DNA of 64,000 nt from Nymphalis io (GCF_905147045.1 NC_065916.1:6612468-6676467); one strand, 5' to 3'; positions 1 to 12,290 are shown, counted from the first letter of the stretch. Made by a program: numbers and translations. The notes: a model not told the origin generated them from the letters alone.

Positions 1-3000
1 GCTCTGTCGTCGAGGCACTTCTGGGCGAGCTTCGTCTGGTGACTCATTAGGTTGTATGCGTACTGCGTTATCGTGTCCGTGGGCGACTGCTTCAACGTTT
101 CCGTATCCTGGAACCGTGTAAGTATCAATATAATGGCTAAGCAATGTTAATGTTAATAGCTCTGCTATATTATTTATTTATAATTACAACACGATTTCAC
201 TTAATTACCCGGATCCACTTTAATTTTTCTAAATTCAAAATGCAATAAAAGTAACAGATTTTAGATTGTTCTTTGGAGAACTTTTGAATCGTGGTTTGAC
301 AAGATTATTGCCCAGTTCCTCTTACAGTACACTATAACACTATTAATGTCATTTCCATACTCTTGCTATTCAGTTCCGAACTACATACTATAAAGCATTA
401 GTATGACAATATAATATAATATCCCGGGACATTTTTCACACACGGCCATCTGATCCCAAATTAAGCTTGTACAAAGCTTGTGCTGTGGAAACCAGACAAC
501 TGATATACTACATATACTACTTTTCTTTTGTAAATACATACTTATATAGATAATAACACCCAGACTCAGGACAAACAGACATGTTCATGCACACAAATGT
601 CTGTCCTGGGTGGGAATCGAACCCACAACCTTCGGCGTGAAAGGCAAGTGTCTACCAATCACGCCAACCGGCTCATAAAAACAATAAAATACTACGAAAT
701 GTAAATCAAAGCCAAAAAGTACTTTTTTAGGGAACACTAGTGAATAATAATAACTTTAAAATAAATAGTTTTATTATAAAACTGTAACTGGTTACAGTAG
801 ATAACATACCCGTAGCCTACTGACAGCGAAGCTTCGTCGCTCGTCTTCGAGCTGGTTGGCGACGTTGAAGAACAGCGAGACGAACTCGTCCGGTTGCATC
901 TGACTGCGGACGAGGCCCTGGAACTTCGCGACTAGGCGCTCCAGGCCCTGGAAACATGACAAGTCACAGTCGGGCCTTGAAGAGCTGTTTAAATATCAAT
1001 AACAGCCTGTGAATGTCCCACTGCTGGGCTAAGGCCTCCTCTCCCCTTTATTAGGAGAAGGTATTGAGCTTATTCCACCACGGTGCTCCAGTGCGGGTTG
1101 GTGAAATACACATGTGGCAGAATTTCAATGAAATTAGACACATGCAGGTTTCCTGACGATGTTTTCCGTCACCGTATAACACGAGATGAATTATAATCAC
1201 AAATAAAGCACATAAAAATTCAGTGGTGCTTGCCCGGGTTTGAACCCACGATCGTCGGTTAAGATTCACGCGTTCTCACCACTGGGCCATCGCAAATATA
1301 AATGAATGTAATCGTCAGGCGAGGCGGTCGCGGGCACCTTGTGCAGGATGTTGGTGTAGTTGTCGGGCTCGAGCCAGGCGTCGAGGCGCGCCACGGCGCC
1401 GCCCGCGCGCGTGAGCTGCTCCCACATGCGCAGCGTGCCGGCGCCCGTGCCGATGACGGCGCGCTTGAGCACCTGCAGCTGCGCCGGCGTGTGGTCGCCG
1501 CGCAGCAGCGCCAGCGCGTAGGTCTTGGCGCGCGCCGCCACGTCGTCGGGCGCGAGCGCGGGCGCGTCGGGCTCGCGCGCCGCCGCCGCCGCCCGCGCCG
1601 CCGCGCGCGCCGCCTGCCACACGCTGCACGACACGTGCGCCGCCGGGAACGCGCCGCGCACGTCCTGCTGGCTCTTCGTGGGGTCGCACACCACGCAGCG
1701 CACCTGCCGCCACGCCGGGTTGCACGACTTGAACGTCTCCAGCAGCCACGTCAGGTCCTCGCCGATCAGCGTCGATATACCTGGACGATTCGATTTAAAT
1801 ATTTTGCTTGATTCGCGTCACCGAGGTCCCCCAGTGGACCGACGGGTCGATAAAATATACCTGCACTAACGATGACTGATTTTCCATTGCCGTCCTCGGC
1901 TAGGAACAACGTGACGTTGTGTTTGACGCTTGGGTTGTTCGTTCCGCCCACTGTTGGAATTGCACTGTTGAACTCTATGCCTGAAAACATATGAATAAAA
2001 ATTAATTATTAAATAACTACAGCAAAACTAAATTAATTGTATAAAATATAAGACAACGGTTACAAGTATACATAGAAAAACACTATGAATATTTTGATTT
2101 TGCCACTCTGAATTATACACTGCATCTGTCTAATTTGGGTACATCAAGATGTTTATGTATATTTAGATGGCACTGTGTCTACTTTAAACAATCTATCGTT
2201 AGTTTTTCTATTTACTATATCATGTGAATAATGACATGAAAGGTGTAAGTCAAAGTAAAAGTTTTTAATTATGAACCTTATTACAAGGTGTAGTAAGACG
2301 AGAGTGCAATATATGGAATCATTCAATGAAAAACAACAAAACAAGCAAACAAAAAGAAAATACATCTATGCAAAGGTAATATATTCAAGAAATAATTTAT
2401 GTTGCTTATCTAACTGGAGTTATTTATGAAATATCAAAATATTTATTTTCATATGCTTAATAATAATAATATCCTGGTACATACATTATTCCCCATGATC
2501 CCAAACTAAGCAAGCTCGTACTATGGAAACCAGACAACTGATATACTACATATGCTACTTTTCTTTAGTAAATACATACTTATATAGCAACAACATCCAG
2601 ACTCAGGACAAACAGACATGTTCATGCACACAAATGTCTGTCCCGGGTGGGAGTCGAACCCACAACCGTCGGCGTGAAAGGCAAGTATCTACCAACCACG
2701 CCAACCGGTCCATCCAGCCCGTGAGGTAATGAACCAAAATCCATCCACTAGTCGATTATATGTTTAAAACTCACCCGTCTCGATGCATAGAAACTGCGGA
2801 ACTGCATTGAACGCCAGCTGCATGCTCGGCGTTGTGAGATACACGCATTGAATGCAACCCGACTGCGAGTGTAAAAGTTTGACGCCTGCATCTGTAAAAA
2901 AAAAAGTCAAAATCAAAAATATTAACTTACACTTACTTATTGATTGTCAAAAATCTACCACCAGCTTTGGAAATAAACACCTCAAATTCGGGAAGAACTA

Positions 3001-5420
3001 GCGAATGAAACACAGCGGGTTTTTTTTTTTTATCTCATATTTAAAAATACAATAACAGAATTGAATATTTTTTATTCGAATAGGTCCGGGCGCGATCGTT
3101 TCATTCCAAAAAAGTGTTAAAAATTCCCTTATCGATCCTACAAATTGTACATGACATATAATAGTGCAGGTGTATTCTCATACTCATGTGATTTTTAAAA
3201 TTATAAATTTTTTTAAATTTTGAAACGTATTTTATTATTTTTTAATATGTACAAATAAATAAAATTGAATTGTCTATCTGATTAAAGATTGCGAAGTAAC
3301 TGCTTCTTTTTGTATGTTACAATGGCCGATTTTGAATTTTACAAAATTTTCCTAGATATATATATATATATAATATCCAGCATGAAGTAAACGAATAAAC
3401 AACTTTGTAATTTAAAGGTTTTCATTATGGATTCGCTAAGAATGGCATTTTGGATGTCGACAATGTTGATATTGGAACTTGGACGTAAAATTAAAGTGGA
3501 TATAAGTAATTAATGGAATAGTGTTGTATTTTAAATAGAGGCATATTAATCAATAACTGTTTGTAGTGCATAATATAGGAGAGCTATTAGAAAATAGCAA
3601 TGAATATGTAACTCTAAGGTTTGTTTATATCTAATTGCTTCTTGGATTGGAATAAGCTACTTATAATTACCATAGTTCAACTGGAGTTTTCTCACGACAA
3701 AATCATATTTTTGGTTGAGCCAGCGCACAGCACCAGCCCCGGTCGCAACCAGTTGGGCCTCCGTTGTTATAATTTGACCTTCTGCCCTGGAAATGACAAA
3801 AAAAAAACAACGAATTAACATAACTGTTATTTGTCTCAATTAAACTTAACTGCTCTATACAAATGATTATTTCACAGTTATATCTAGACATATAGACAAA
3901 CATTATATACTTATTAAATTGATAATAAATATCAATATTATGTCTTTTCTTAGTTATATATAGATATTTTTAATGATTATCAAGAGCTAGACGAATAATT
4001 AAAATTAAAATGTATGTCTGTGTTTTATAAAATTGCTGCCTCTTTGAAGTTAAAAGAGTTGTTTGCAAATTACGAAGAAAAAAACAACTATTACTTTCAT
4101 TTTTTCAAATCCAGGGTTATCCTCAAAATGGGTTACATTTACACATTACATTAATATGAATAAATTAAGATCAAGTATCAATGACAAAAAGGATTTATGA
4201 GGTCTTTATGAATTCCAAACTATGCAATATGTACAATAAAAATTAAAATATTCCAACATTTTTCCCGAATCTAAATTCTAAAGTAATGATAAACATTTAA
4301 TTCAAGCCTGTATGTATATACAAATGGTCTGAGATTACTTGAATAAAGTATATTTTGATATTGCCAAGTTTTTTTCAAAAAATATCTCAACATTTCATTA
4401 TTATGAATCTATCTAACCTATCTGATGCATCTCCCGGGTTCTCTATGATAGCAACTTCGTACTCTTGGCCTTCGACTTGAGTGTTATTGCTCAGTTCAAA
4501 CTGCTGGTAGGTATTACTTGCCTCTTCGACTGGTTGCTGGAATGATAAGAAATAATTTCAAGCCAAAATATTCATATTTTCAAATAATAGCTGAATTTTC
4601 ATGTATCTTATTTGTATTTATAAATCATCTTGTGCAAGTGAAGGTGTATGTGCAATGACAGACATACTCTATTCTCTCAATTTAAGACTCAATAAGAATG
4701 TATGAGAATGGCCAGAGATCAGGTCTATGGCTACACATGCTATTGGAAGCATTATCATATAACACTGTCATTGTCCTAACTCCAGAAAGATATTAAGCAT
4801 TTCAAGACAGAAAAACTCAATAACTATTAATTAGCCAAACTCAGGATTTGAACCCCGAGGTTTATAACTTTAAAAGTTAGTGACAAGACCAACAGAAAAT
4901 TACTGCACAATACAAATCTTGATTTGTTAAATTTTACAAATGATTGTAATGATTATTTTTTTGCATACATTTGAACAAATAATCATACGTTATTGACTTC
5001 TGTTGCGTTTTGGACAAAAGTGCTCCCTTCCTCTTCGGGTTCTCCTTTCACATCGTATATCGTTTCCGCCATCACAATTCTACCAGATGAATCCATACTC
5101 CACATCCCGCCAAACGCGAAGTTCGACGGGTTCCCGCTTTGTTCATACAATATCACAGTGTTAGGGCCAAGTTGCACTGGTTCCCCCTTCATGTTAACAA
5201 ACACTGGCTGTTCGAAGTTTCCTTCGACCAATTGTCCCGTGTGAACTATCTGCTGACCCTGCTCGACTGGTACTTCGACGACCTGGTTAACCTGGACCTC
5301 AATTTTATCCTTTTCATCGTCGTTTTTGGCGCGATTGATCATCTTCTGTTTTTTTTCACCGTCACCTTGGTCATCACTTTTCCGCTTAATCACAGTTTTC
5401 TTCTTACTTTTCTTGTCCAT
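1..5420 (-). CDS. ZSWIM1/3-like transposase-derived protein (8 exons, 3' end outside window)
   Basis: Exons read on the minus strand: 5420-4989, 4536-4418, 3786-3671, 2891-2775, 1980-1861, 1780-1338, 947-810 and 107-1 (open at the left edge). All junctions are GT..AG and the phases agree throughout, giving about 530 residues without a stop. The start is the ATG at 5420; the open frame reaches 5426 only through a GTG. Residues 1-145 are Lys-rich then acidic low complexity, perhaps nuclear. From about residue 225 the protein resembles the RNase H-like domain of ZSWIM1/ZSWIM3, derived from a Mutator-type transposase: TWLLETFKSCNPAW, then CVVCDPTKSQQD, then AFPAAHVSCSVW. The first acidic position reads CIETG where active transposases have Asp, so catalysis is doubtful. 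The SWIM zinc finger, if present, lies left of the window. Introns hold SINE copies. Splicing is well supported; the family is inferred from motifs. Confidence 0.72.
418..674 (-). repeat. tRNA-derived SINE family C in ZSWIM-like intron
   Basis: ACACGGCCATCTGATCCCAA at the low end through GGAATCGAACCCACAACC and the ACGCCAACCGGCTC head at 674. Confidence 0.85.
1001..1292 (-). repeat. tRNA-derived SINE family A between two ZSWIM-like exons
   Basis: Tail at 1001 and tRNA-like head at 1292, ending 46 bp before the exon 1780-1338. It fills most of that intron (948-1337). Confidence 0.85.
2468..2711 (-). repeat. tRNA-derived SINE family C
   Basis: Same block order as 418-674: AACCAGACAACTGATATACT, ACTCAGGACAAACAGACATG, GTGGGAGTCGAACCCAC, head ending near 2711. 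Confidence 0.85.
2898..3030 (+). repeat. Repeat G in ZSWIM-like intron
   Basis: TTATTGATTGTCAAAAATCT, ACCACC..GGAAATAAACAC and GAAACACAGCGGG followed by a T-run (3021-3031). Matches 49083-49213. Confidence 0.65.
3395..3620. repeat. Old dispersed repeat H
   Basis: Shares ACAACTTTGT, ATGGATTC, AAAATTAAAG, GATATTAATC-like and AACTGTTTGTAGTGCA blocks with 22030-22250 (TTC1 intron) in the same order. A further piece is at about 22790-22840. Confidence 0.5.
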
Positions 5421-6132
5421 TTTCACTATATTATATATCGGCTTACACTAAAACGCGCATATAATACGCCTGGACGAGGGGTTTATACGAATTTTCACTA
5501 GTAAGAAATATATTGAAACGCCTCGCCCAGAGCAATTCATTGTCCCACTAAATAAAAATTATCCTAATAACCCTAATTTATTATATATTTATTAGTTAAT
5601 GCTATAATACTACACACGGCCTCATTTCAGAACTTTTGTAAACACTAATTCTTGTTTTGATCGTAATAAAATGAGAATATCTTGTGCGAAAAGGACAACT
5701 CACAGAGACGCCATTTCTAATCGTGAAATTTATATACCTATCTCCCTCTAATGATATAGACGTCTTTGTCTGGTATTTTCCTCACGTTTAAAAATCGAGC
5801 TATTATCTAAAAACGGCACAAAAAAACTTATCTCTATGGAGCGATATTGACAGCTATTGTCAATGTCAAAAAATACACAAAATATTATTAGGTACTTAGA
5901 TACTACTTTCGAATTTGTTATGATTGAGGTTTTTAAAGAAAGATTTAAAGTATTAAAATAAATATTAAGTTTCCTAAAAGTATTATTACAAACATTTCGG
6001 ATTGTGAGTGAAACTCAAATGACTGTTAAGAGTGCAATTTTCCTTAGTCTCAAGGCCTTCGCTTCATCCGTAGTTTTTTTATCATGATAAAATTTTAAGT
6101 ATTCACTGTGAAGTATAAAATCAGTCACATAC
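5421..6132. other. Divergent intergenic region between the ZSWIM-like and dioxygenase genes
   Basis: About 710 bp separates two divergently oriented start codons, so it should contain both 5' UTRs and both promoters. No confident TATA box or initiator was picked out. It is AT-rich with no coding frame or recognised repeat. Confidence 0.5.
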
Positions 6133-7056
6133 ATGATCGTTCTCAATACGTTCACAATCTTTATTCAAGTTGCTTTTATAGTATTTATGTCATTATTGTC
6201 TATGAATATTATTCGTCACTTTTCTGGCATTGCGAAAAGAATGGCTGTATTAGCGCCAGCAATATTTGTTAACCATGGAGGTGGTCCTATGCCCTTATTA
6301 GGGGAAAAAGACCATTTAGGACTAACAGAATTTCTTCGAGACGACGTAAAAAAACATGTTAACTTTAAGGAAGTGAAGGCCATAATCTTGGTCACCGCAC
6401 ATTGGGAAGAACAAAAAGTGACAATTTCATCAGCAGATCATCATGACTTGTACTTCGATTACTACGGTTTCCCTCCAGAAACTTATAAATACAGCTATGA
6501 CGCCCCAGGAGATCCAGAGTTAGCCAAACGTATTCATACATCACTAAAGAATGCTGGTATTGATTCTAAATTGGACCCAAAAAGAGGTTGGGATCATGGT
6601 GTATTTGTGCCTATGATGTTAATTAATCCGAATGCTGACATTCCAATAATTCAAATATCAGTTCTATCAAACCAGGACCCAGAGCAGCATTATGCTTTCG
6701 GACAAGTTTTGTACCAGTTCCGCAAAGAAGGTGTTGCAATAATTGGATCGGGAATGTCATATCACAACATGCGTGAATTTAGACTCAGTCGTAACACTGG
6801 TAACGTTGTGAATGCTGAATTTGATGAATACCTTAATAAAGCTTGTACGTCAGGTAATGAAAAAAGGAAACGAGAATTGATAGCTTGGAATTCCCAGCCT
6901 GGTGCAAGAGAAGCCCATCCACCAAGAGCCGCTGAGCACTTGATGCCTCTCATAGTGATTGCTGGTGCTGGTGGTGAAGGTCCAGGGGAGAGGATCTTTA
7001 ACTGGGATATGAGTGGTACTTTCAGATTGAGCGGGTTTATATGGAAAGGTGAATGA
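6133..7056 (+). CDS. Extradiol ring-cleavage dioxygenase, LigB / 4,5-DOPA dioxygenase type
   Basis: A single-exon frame of 307 residues. Family members use non-haem Fe(II) (plant DODA) or Zn (YgiD-like) to open catechol rings; the insect substrate is unknown to me. Visible motifs are VNHGGGPMP (His48), LVTAHWE (His90), RGWDHGVFVPM (His155), GSGMSYHNMREF (His211) and AHPPRAAEHLMP (His262, His269), which match the order of the metal-site and active-site histidines in the class III extradiol family. The core starts near Met37 (MAVLAPAIF). The 36 residues before it are hydrophobic and end in a basic stretch, so they may be a signal anchor or organelle-targeting extension, or Met37 may be the real start. 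There is no intron, unlike the neighbouring split gene. A canonical AATAAA occurs at 7574-7579. Fold assignment is strong; physiological role is unknown. Confidence 0.88.
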   Translation: MIVLNTFTIFIQVAFIVFMSLLSMNIIRHFSGIAKRMAVLAPAIFVNHGGGPMPLLGEKDHLGLTEFLRDDVKKHVNFKEVKAIILVTAHWEEQKVTISSADHHDLYFDYYGFPPETYKYSYDAPGDPELAKRIHTSLKNAGIDSKLDPKRGWDHGVFVPMMLINPNADIPIIQISVLSNQDPEQHYAFGQVLYQFRKEGVAIIGSGMSYHNMREFRLSRNTGNVVNAEFDEYLNKACTSGNEKRKRELIAWNSQPGAREAHPPRAAEHLMPLIVIAGAGGEGPGERIFNWDMSGTFRLSGFIWKGE

Positions 7057-8639
7057 TGTCACAGTTATGTCATGATAAGTATATGTATCAACATTAAATT
7101 AAATATAAATGATAAAAAATGGAATCTAATCAGGCAAAATACATAAATGAGTGCCTATATAAAACATTAATGTAAAACGACACAATATTTAAATAATAAT
7201 TCTCATTTTAACAACTCCAAAGAACAATATATGCTAACGACTATACTTTTTTTTTTGTAGCTTTATTTTTATGTGTTTTGAAAGTGGTAAAACAAAACAT
7301 GTATTAAATTATAAACAATAAGGGAAATATGCATGTTTGTGCAACTCACTGCAAGCCATGCAGCAATAGTAAATGAGGAATATGTCACTAAAATATCATT
7401 TCAGACATCATCACACGTATTCAAGTTTCACTTCAATAATATTATATACCGATACATACATTCGATTGCTTTTCTCTGCTAAAAACTTTTTATAGATTTA
7501 AAAACTATATTAGAAATGGTTGGTTATTATGAATTTATTTAGTTAATATTTAGAGCTTGATTGTTCATTTAATTAATAAAAAAATATATTTAAAAAAATC
7601 TGTTATTAAAGTTAGATATTAGATTTATCAAAGTTATTAGTGAATAAGTTTCTATATTTATTATATTTTCATCATTTTCCTACATGTAGTTCATACATGA
7701 AATATCTAAAAAAAAAATTATAGCATGTGATTTCAGTATATGTGTTATTATTGGTCTTTATACAACTAAATGTATTAATATATTAGTTTTCACTGAGTTA
7801 ACTTTTAGCAAGTTACCTTGCTCACAACAGTCTTGTGGCAGACGGTCAGTCTTATGAAATGTATCGAGATGAAATCATAGACAGTTTTTACTTTTTATAG
7901 TTTTGACATATTTCTAATATGTTAATAACATAGAATTGCACTCATTGGTGACCTTGAAATTCAACTATAAACGGTGCCCGTCGCAGTTTGACATCACACA
8001 AGTCTTGCTGAAATGTCGACAAATAAAAATACTGTCAAAATATGGACACAATGAAAAAAATGATAACATAACAGTTATTTTTAATTATTTATTTTTGGGA
8101 CTGGAGAATGGGACCTTTAGAATATAGTTAGTTGTTATTGCGCCTTATAATATTGTATATTTTTAAAAATAAAAAAAATATTTCATTAAAGTTTTTTTTA
8201 TTTTACCTAGAATTTAGGGTCTGATGGGACTTAATGGGGATGTTATATTCATCCTTAATCACTACGCACAGTTGTTTTTTTCTAATAATTTGTTTTTCTC
8301 CTATAAAAAACTACCTTTATCTCAATATTGTCAAAGCTTATTTGTAGTAAGTATTTTTTTCCCAAAACTATTTTCAATTTTTCGGAACAAATAATAAGCA
8401 AGATAGACCACACGTGTACTAAAGGGTTGATTCACTTAGATCGGTTTTTCGATTTGGCATTTTTATACGACTAGCAACGCAATACTGTAAAAATATGGTA
8501 TGTACTTATCGTAATTGTCATTATCTAACATCTAAGGACTCTTGAGTTGACAAGTATCAGATATGTTCTATGAAAATACGAGATTATTCAAATACGAACG
8601 TATTTGAAATAACTAAGGAATCATCAAAGTATACTTTTG
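7057..8639. other. AT-rich 3' flank and intergenic DNA
   Basis: Very AT-rich sequence following the dioxygenase stop codon. It includes the probable 3' UTR with ATTAAA-like and AATAAA (7574-7579) signals. No coding frame longer than about 60 codons looks real and no repeat family was recognised. Confidence 0.6.
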
Positions 8640-9010
8640 ATAAGTTTTTACAAGATCTGAATAAACAGAATACTGGTTTAATGATTTTAGTGAAAAAACT
8701 GAGGGCGCGGTGCTTGGGCTAAATGGTAAAACGTTAAATTCGTACAGTTCTTTGAAGACTGGAAGTGAAGATACTTTTTGGAATCTTCGTGTATTCGTAT
8801 CAGAAAATATGCATCTTTTAAATCCATCGTACTCATGAAACAGTCTTTTGAAACAAGATTGGCTGTACGCAAATCTTCAAGCTTAAAATGATGCGAATAC
8901 ATTTATTTAATATTTTTAAATTCAATATGAACCTTGATTTACCATTTGGCTTTGCACCAAGAAAATAGTCGATAGAAATTGACCTTCACAGGGCAAACAT
9001 TCTGAAATAG
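8640..9010 (-). pseudogene. DIRS-like retroelement reverse transcriptase fragment
   Basis: Read on the minus strand, three overlapping frames give one broken reverse transcriptase: a segment with FLGAKPNGKSRFILNLK, then HFKLEDL and STMDLKDAYFLIRIHED, then LAQAPR / SPSTAPSVFTKIIKP after another frameshift. The HFKLED plus DLKDAY combination is typical of DIRS tyrosine-recombinase retrotransposons; a Ty3-like source is possible. The YxDD region, RNase H and recombinase were not found here. Non-functional remnant. Confidence 0.6.
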
Positions 9011-9121
9011 CTCATATAGTTAAGAGCTTTTGTATCGAATTTTGTAATCCATGATAATATATTTTTATCATGTGTTATAAATGTCCATTGCTTTGTGAAG
9101 TGAGACAGTACAGTACACTAC

Positions 9122-9361
9122 AATAACTGCCGGTGAATGCTCCACCGCTGGGCTAAGGCCTCCTCTCCCTTTTTGAGGAGAAGGTATGGAGCTGATTCCA
9201 CCACGCGACACCACTGCTCCAATGCGGGTTGGTGGAATACACATGTGGCAGAATTTCAGTGAAATTAGACACATGCAGGTTTCCTCACGATGTTTTCCTT
9301 CACCGTATAGCACGAGATGAATTATAATCACAAATTAAGTACATGAAAATTCAGTGGTGCA
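9122..9361 (-). repeat. tRNA-derived SINE family A, head-truncated
   Basis: Matches the body and tail of the SINE also seen at 1001, 13846, 21159, 39166, 52580, 56470 and 62479. It keeps the tail block and central block and stops before the tRNA-like head. It lies between the DIRS-like RT and the Ser-rich frame at 9765-9965. Confidence 0.8.
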
Positions 9362-9764
9362 ACCTAAATTTTTTCTACGATTTATTAGTAAAGATAAAAT
9401 CGCAATGACTGTCCACGACAACGTCGTAGGTAAGTGTTACCGGTAAGTGTGGTATTCCCAAAGAATACACGCGTTAACACTCACTAATTATATATATAAT
9501 AAATAAGAACATTAAGGCCAGCAAGCAAAGTGATATCAACAAGGGATAACCGCATTGCCATTATCCACATAATTGTGATCCACATATATGGTTATCCACA
9601 TAATTTTTGTGTGTGACATTCCCAGAGATTGCCCGAAACACATTTACAAAAGTGGGTTTTATCATTCGTATTAATAATAAAGTGATAACCCTTATGGAAT
9701 TCAGCAATATTATTTATCACGAAAAAAAGTAATAATAAAATGTGGGTAGTTACAAAATTATCAA

Positions 9765-9965
9765 CCTTCTATGACGGCACTAGCGGCTGCATCGAGGGTT
9801 CTCTTGGTCCTTGCTCAATCGAAGAATCAGATGACGAGGAAGAACTTGAGGAGTCGGAGTTCGATGTTGAAACCTGACGATCCTTTCTTCTTTGGGCACG
9901 CATCAAAATTCGGGAAACTTTCTTCGCATTTGCATTAATTTTTCTGGTGGCAGGATGTTAAATAT
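9765..9965 (-). pseudogene. Ser-rich open frame, possible retroelement gag tail
   Basis: On the minus strand an open frame of about 55 residues contains a basic stretch (RKINANAKKVSRILM), a run of nine serines broken by Asp, and ends QPLVPS then a stop. It precedes the DIRS-like RT on the same strand by about 750 bp (with a SINE between), so it may be the end of that element's gag. No start codon or domain was recognised; a host gene fragment cannot be excluded. Confidence 0.3.
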
Positions 9966-10029
9966 CCGCCTGGCTTGTTACCACCGTACGCATGGTGAAA
10001 AACTCGTGAAGTGGCTTGCAGCCGCGTTT

Positions 10030-12290
10030 TGAGGTCAGCCAGCGTACAGCCAGTGCCCTAGCGAGTATTGCCGCGATGATGACCCGACAGCTAGTGCCGC
10101 TGCTGTTGCTAACGAGATCATGTTGGGAATAGAATACTACATTCCTAGCTCAGATCTCGTCAGTAGGGGTACGCGTAACCGTTGGTTCACTCGTTAATGT
10201 ACCGATGCTGTATCATCTAAGCAGGCGGCATATCGCAAGTGGATCAACGGCTGCATTAGCGGGGCATCTAACATTGACTCACTGAAAGCAAACTACATAG
10301 AAACTACGTAGAACTACGTAGAAAGGCATACACGAGAGCAGATGCACAGCACATTGTACAGATTGGTCATGACCTTGTTTCGTATCCTAGGGGCTCCCGT
10401 AGCTTCTGGCGTCTGACCAAGTCTGTGCAAAACAATTTCTGCCAACCTTCGTTGCCACCGCTCAGAAATCCGGACGGATCGCTAGCTCACAGTCCGCAGG
10501 AGAAAGTCGATCTCCTGGCTAAACTCTTTGCCGACAATTCCGTCATCGATGATTGTAGTGCACTGCCACCTACAATACCTGCATGTGGCCATACGATGCC
10601 TGACATTAAAATCAGGCAACGTGATGTGCGTGCGGAGCTGCAATCACTTGATGTACGGAAAGCTAGCGGTCCCGATGGAATACCAGCCATAGTGCTGAAG
10701 AAGTGCGCAGCGGAGCTGTCTCCTGTGTTAACGCGCCTGTTCCAACTTTCTCTCTCTTTGGGAAGTGTGCCGGAGGCTTGGAGAAGAGCTAATGTGCAAG
10801 CGGTTCCCAAAAAAGGGGATCGTTCTGACCCGGCAAATTATCGGCCAATAGCTATCACCTCAGTACTTTGTAAGGTGATGGAACGGATTTTAAACAACCA
10901 TCTAATCCATTACCTAGAAGATCACTGTCTAATTAATGATCGTCAGTACGGGTTTCGACCAAAACGGTCCACAGGTGATCTTGGTCACAGGTGATTCGTA
11001 CGTAACACACCTCTGGGGTGAAGCTATCGACAAGCATGGAGAATCGTTGGCTGTCGACCTCGATATCTCCAAGGCTTTCTACAGGGTCTGGCACAGGAGT
11101 CTTCTCTCCAAGCTGCGGCATATGGTATGCCTGCTCAGCTATGCACCTGGATTGCCAGCTTCCTACACAAGCGTAGCCTTCATTTTTTAGTTGATGGTTG
11201 CGCTTCACAATTCTATGTAGTGAATGCTGGGGTCCCCCAGGGATCTGTGCTATCTCCCACACTCTTTCTTTTGCATATCAATGATATGCTCTCTCTTGGG
11301 AACATACATTGCTATGCAGACGATAGTACAGTGCATGGTGGATACCACGGACGTGCAGTGGCTGGGCGAGCGGAAATTGAGGAGAGGCGGAAGGATCTTG
11401 TCATTGAACTCGATAGGACATTAGAGCTCATCGCCAAATGGGGCTCTGATAATCTTGTTGAGTTTAATGCCAAGAAAACATAGGTATGCGCTCTCACAGC
11501 GAAAAAGTCAGCATTTTCGCCTCTTCCCTCCCTCTGTGGTACTCCGCTGGTGATACAAAGCAAAATCGCTATGTTGGGGATTGACGTTCGCTTCGACCTT
11601 AGTCCAAGGGATTACATCGAGGCTGTTATAAAAACAGCTTCACGGAAACTCGGAGTTCTGAACAAGGTGCGGCGTTTTTTCACGCCACAACAACTGTGCC
11701 TGTTATACAAAACACAGGTACGGTCTTGCGTTGAATATTGCTCGCACCTTTGGGATGGCTCCGCTAAGTACCTACTGGAGGCCTTGGACCGGTTGCAGCG
11801 ACGTGCATTGCGCATTATTGGCGACGTAAAGGTCACAAACACCCTTGAACCTTTACAATTGCGTCGTGAGATAGCAGCACTGAGCGCTTTCTATCGACTG
11901 TATCACGGCGAGTGCTCTGAGGAATTATTCTCTCTAATTCCTGCTTCCCCCTTCCTTCTTAAGTCCACGCGAGCTGGTTCTCGATGTCACCGCCTAACTG
12001 TGACATCAATTCCATCGCGAACAAAGAAATTTGGCAACTCCTTTCTTTGTCGCACTTCCAAAAAATGGAATTCCTTACCAGCTCACGTGTTCCCCTCCTC
12101 TTATAACCCGGGTTCCTTCAAACGAGGCGTGAAGAGGCATCTTGCGGGCCGGCAAGGCGAAGGCAGCTAGTGCAGAACGTTTTTCCCGTCTGTACTGGCC
12201 GTCGTCGCGTTTGGACTCTACTACCACTTACCATCAGGTGGAGTAGAGTCATTTGCCCTCCCGGCGAATATAAAAAAAAAAAATCCAAGT
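10030..12290 (+). pseudogene. Frameshifted non-LTR retrotransposon (Jockey/CR1-like) pol, 5'-truncated
   Basis: Reverse transcriptase read across several frames: NEIMLGIEYYIPSSDLVSRG (10110), then SFWRLTKSV leading into VRKASGPDGIP and RSDPANYRPIAITSV (10400-10970), then DLDISKAF (11060), GVPQGSVLSPTLF with CYADDSTVHGG (11220-11345), and the C-terminal thumb region ending at 12170. Frame changes near 10970, 11130 and 11480 plus stops make it dead. The catalytic YADD box survives. The 3' UTR ends in an A-run near 12270-12283, as expected for target-primed insertion. No endonuclease remains. A 3' fragment of the same family sits at 49801-50049. Confidence 0.85.

Noticed and set aside
1302..1869. 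Long frames on the plus strand and in a second minus frame over the GC-rich exon
   Set aside because: They are Arg/Ala-rich shadows of the GC-biased ZSWIM-like exon 1780-1338, which alone fits splice phases and family motifs.
4983..5426. Start at 5426 for the ZSWIM-like protein
   Set aside because: That codon is GTG; the ATG is at 5420.
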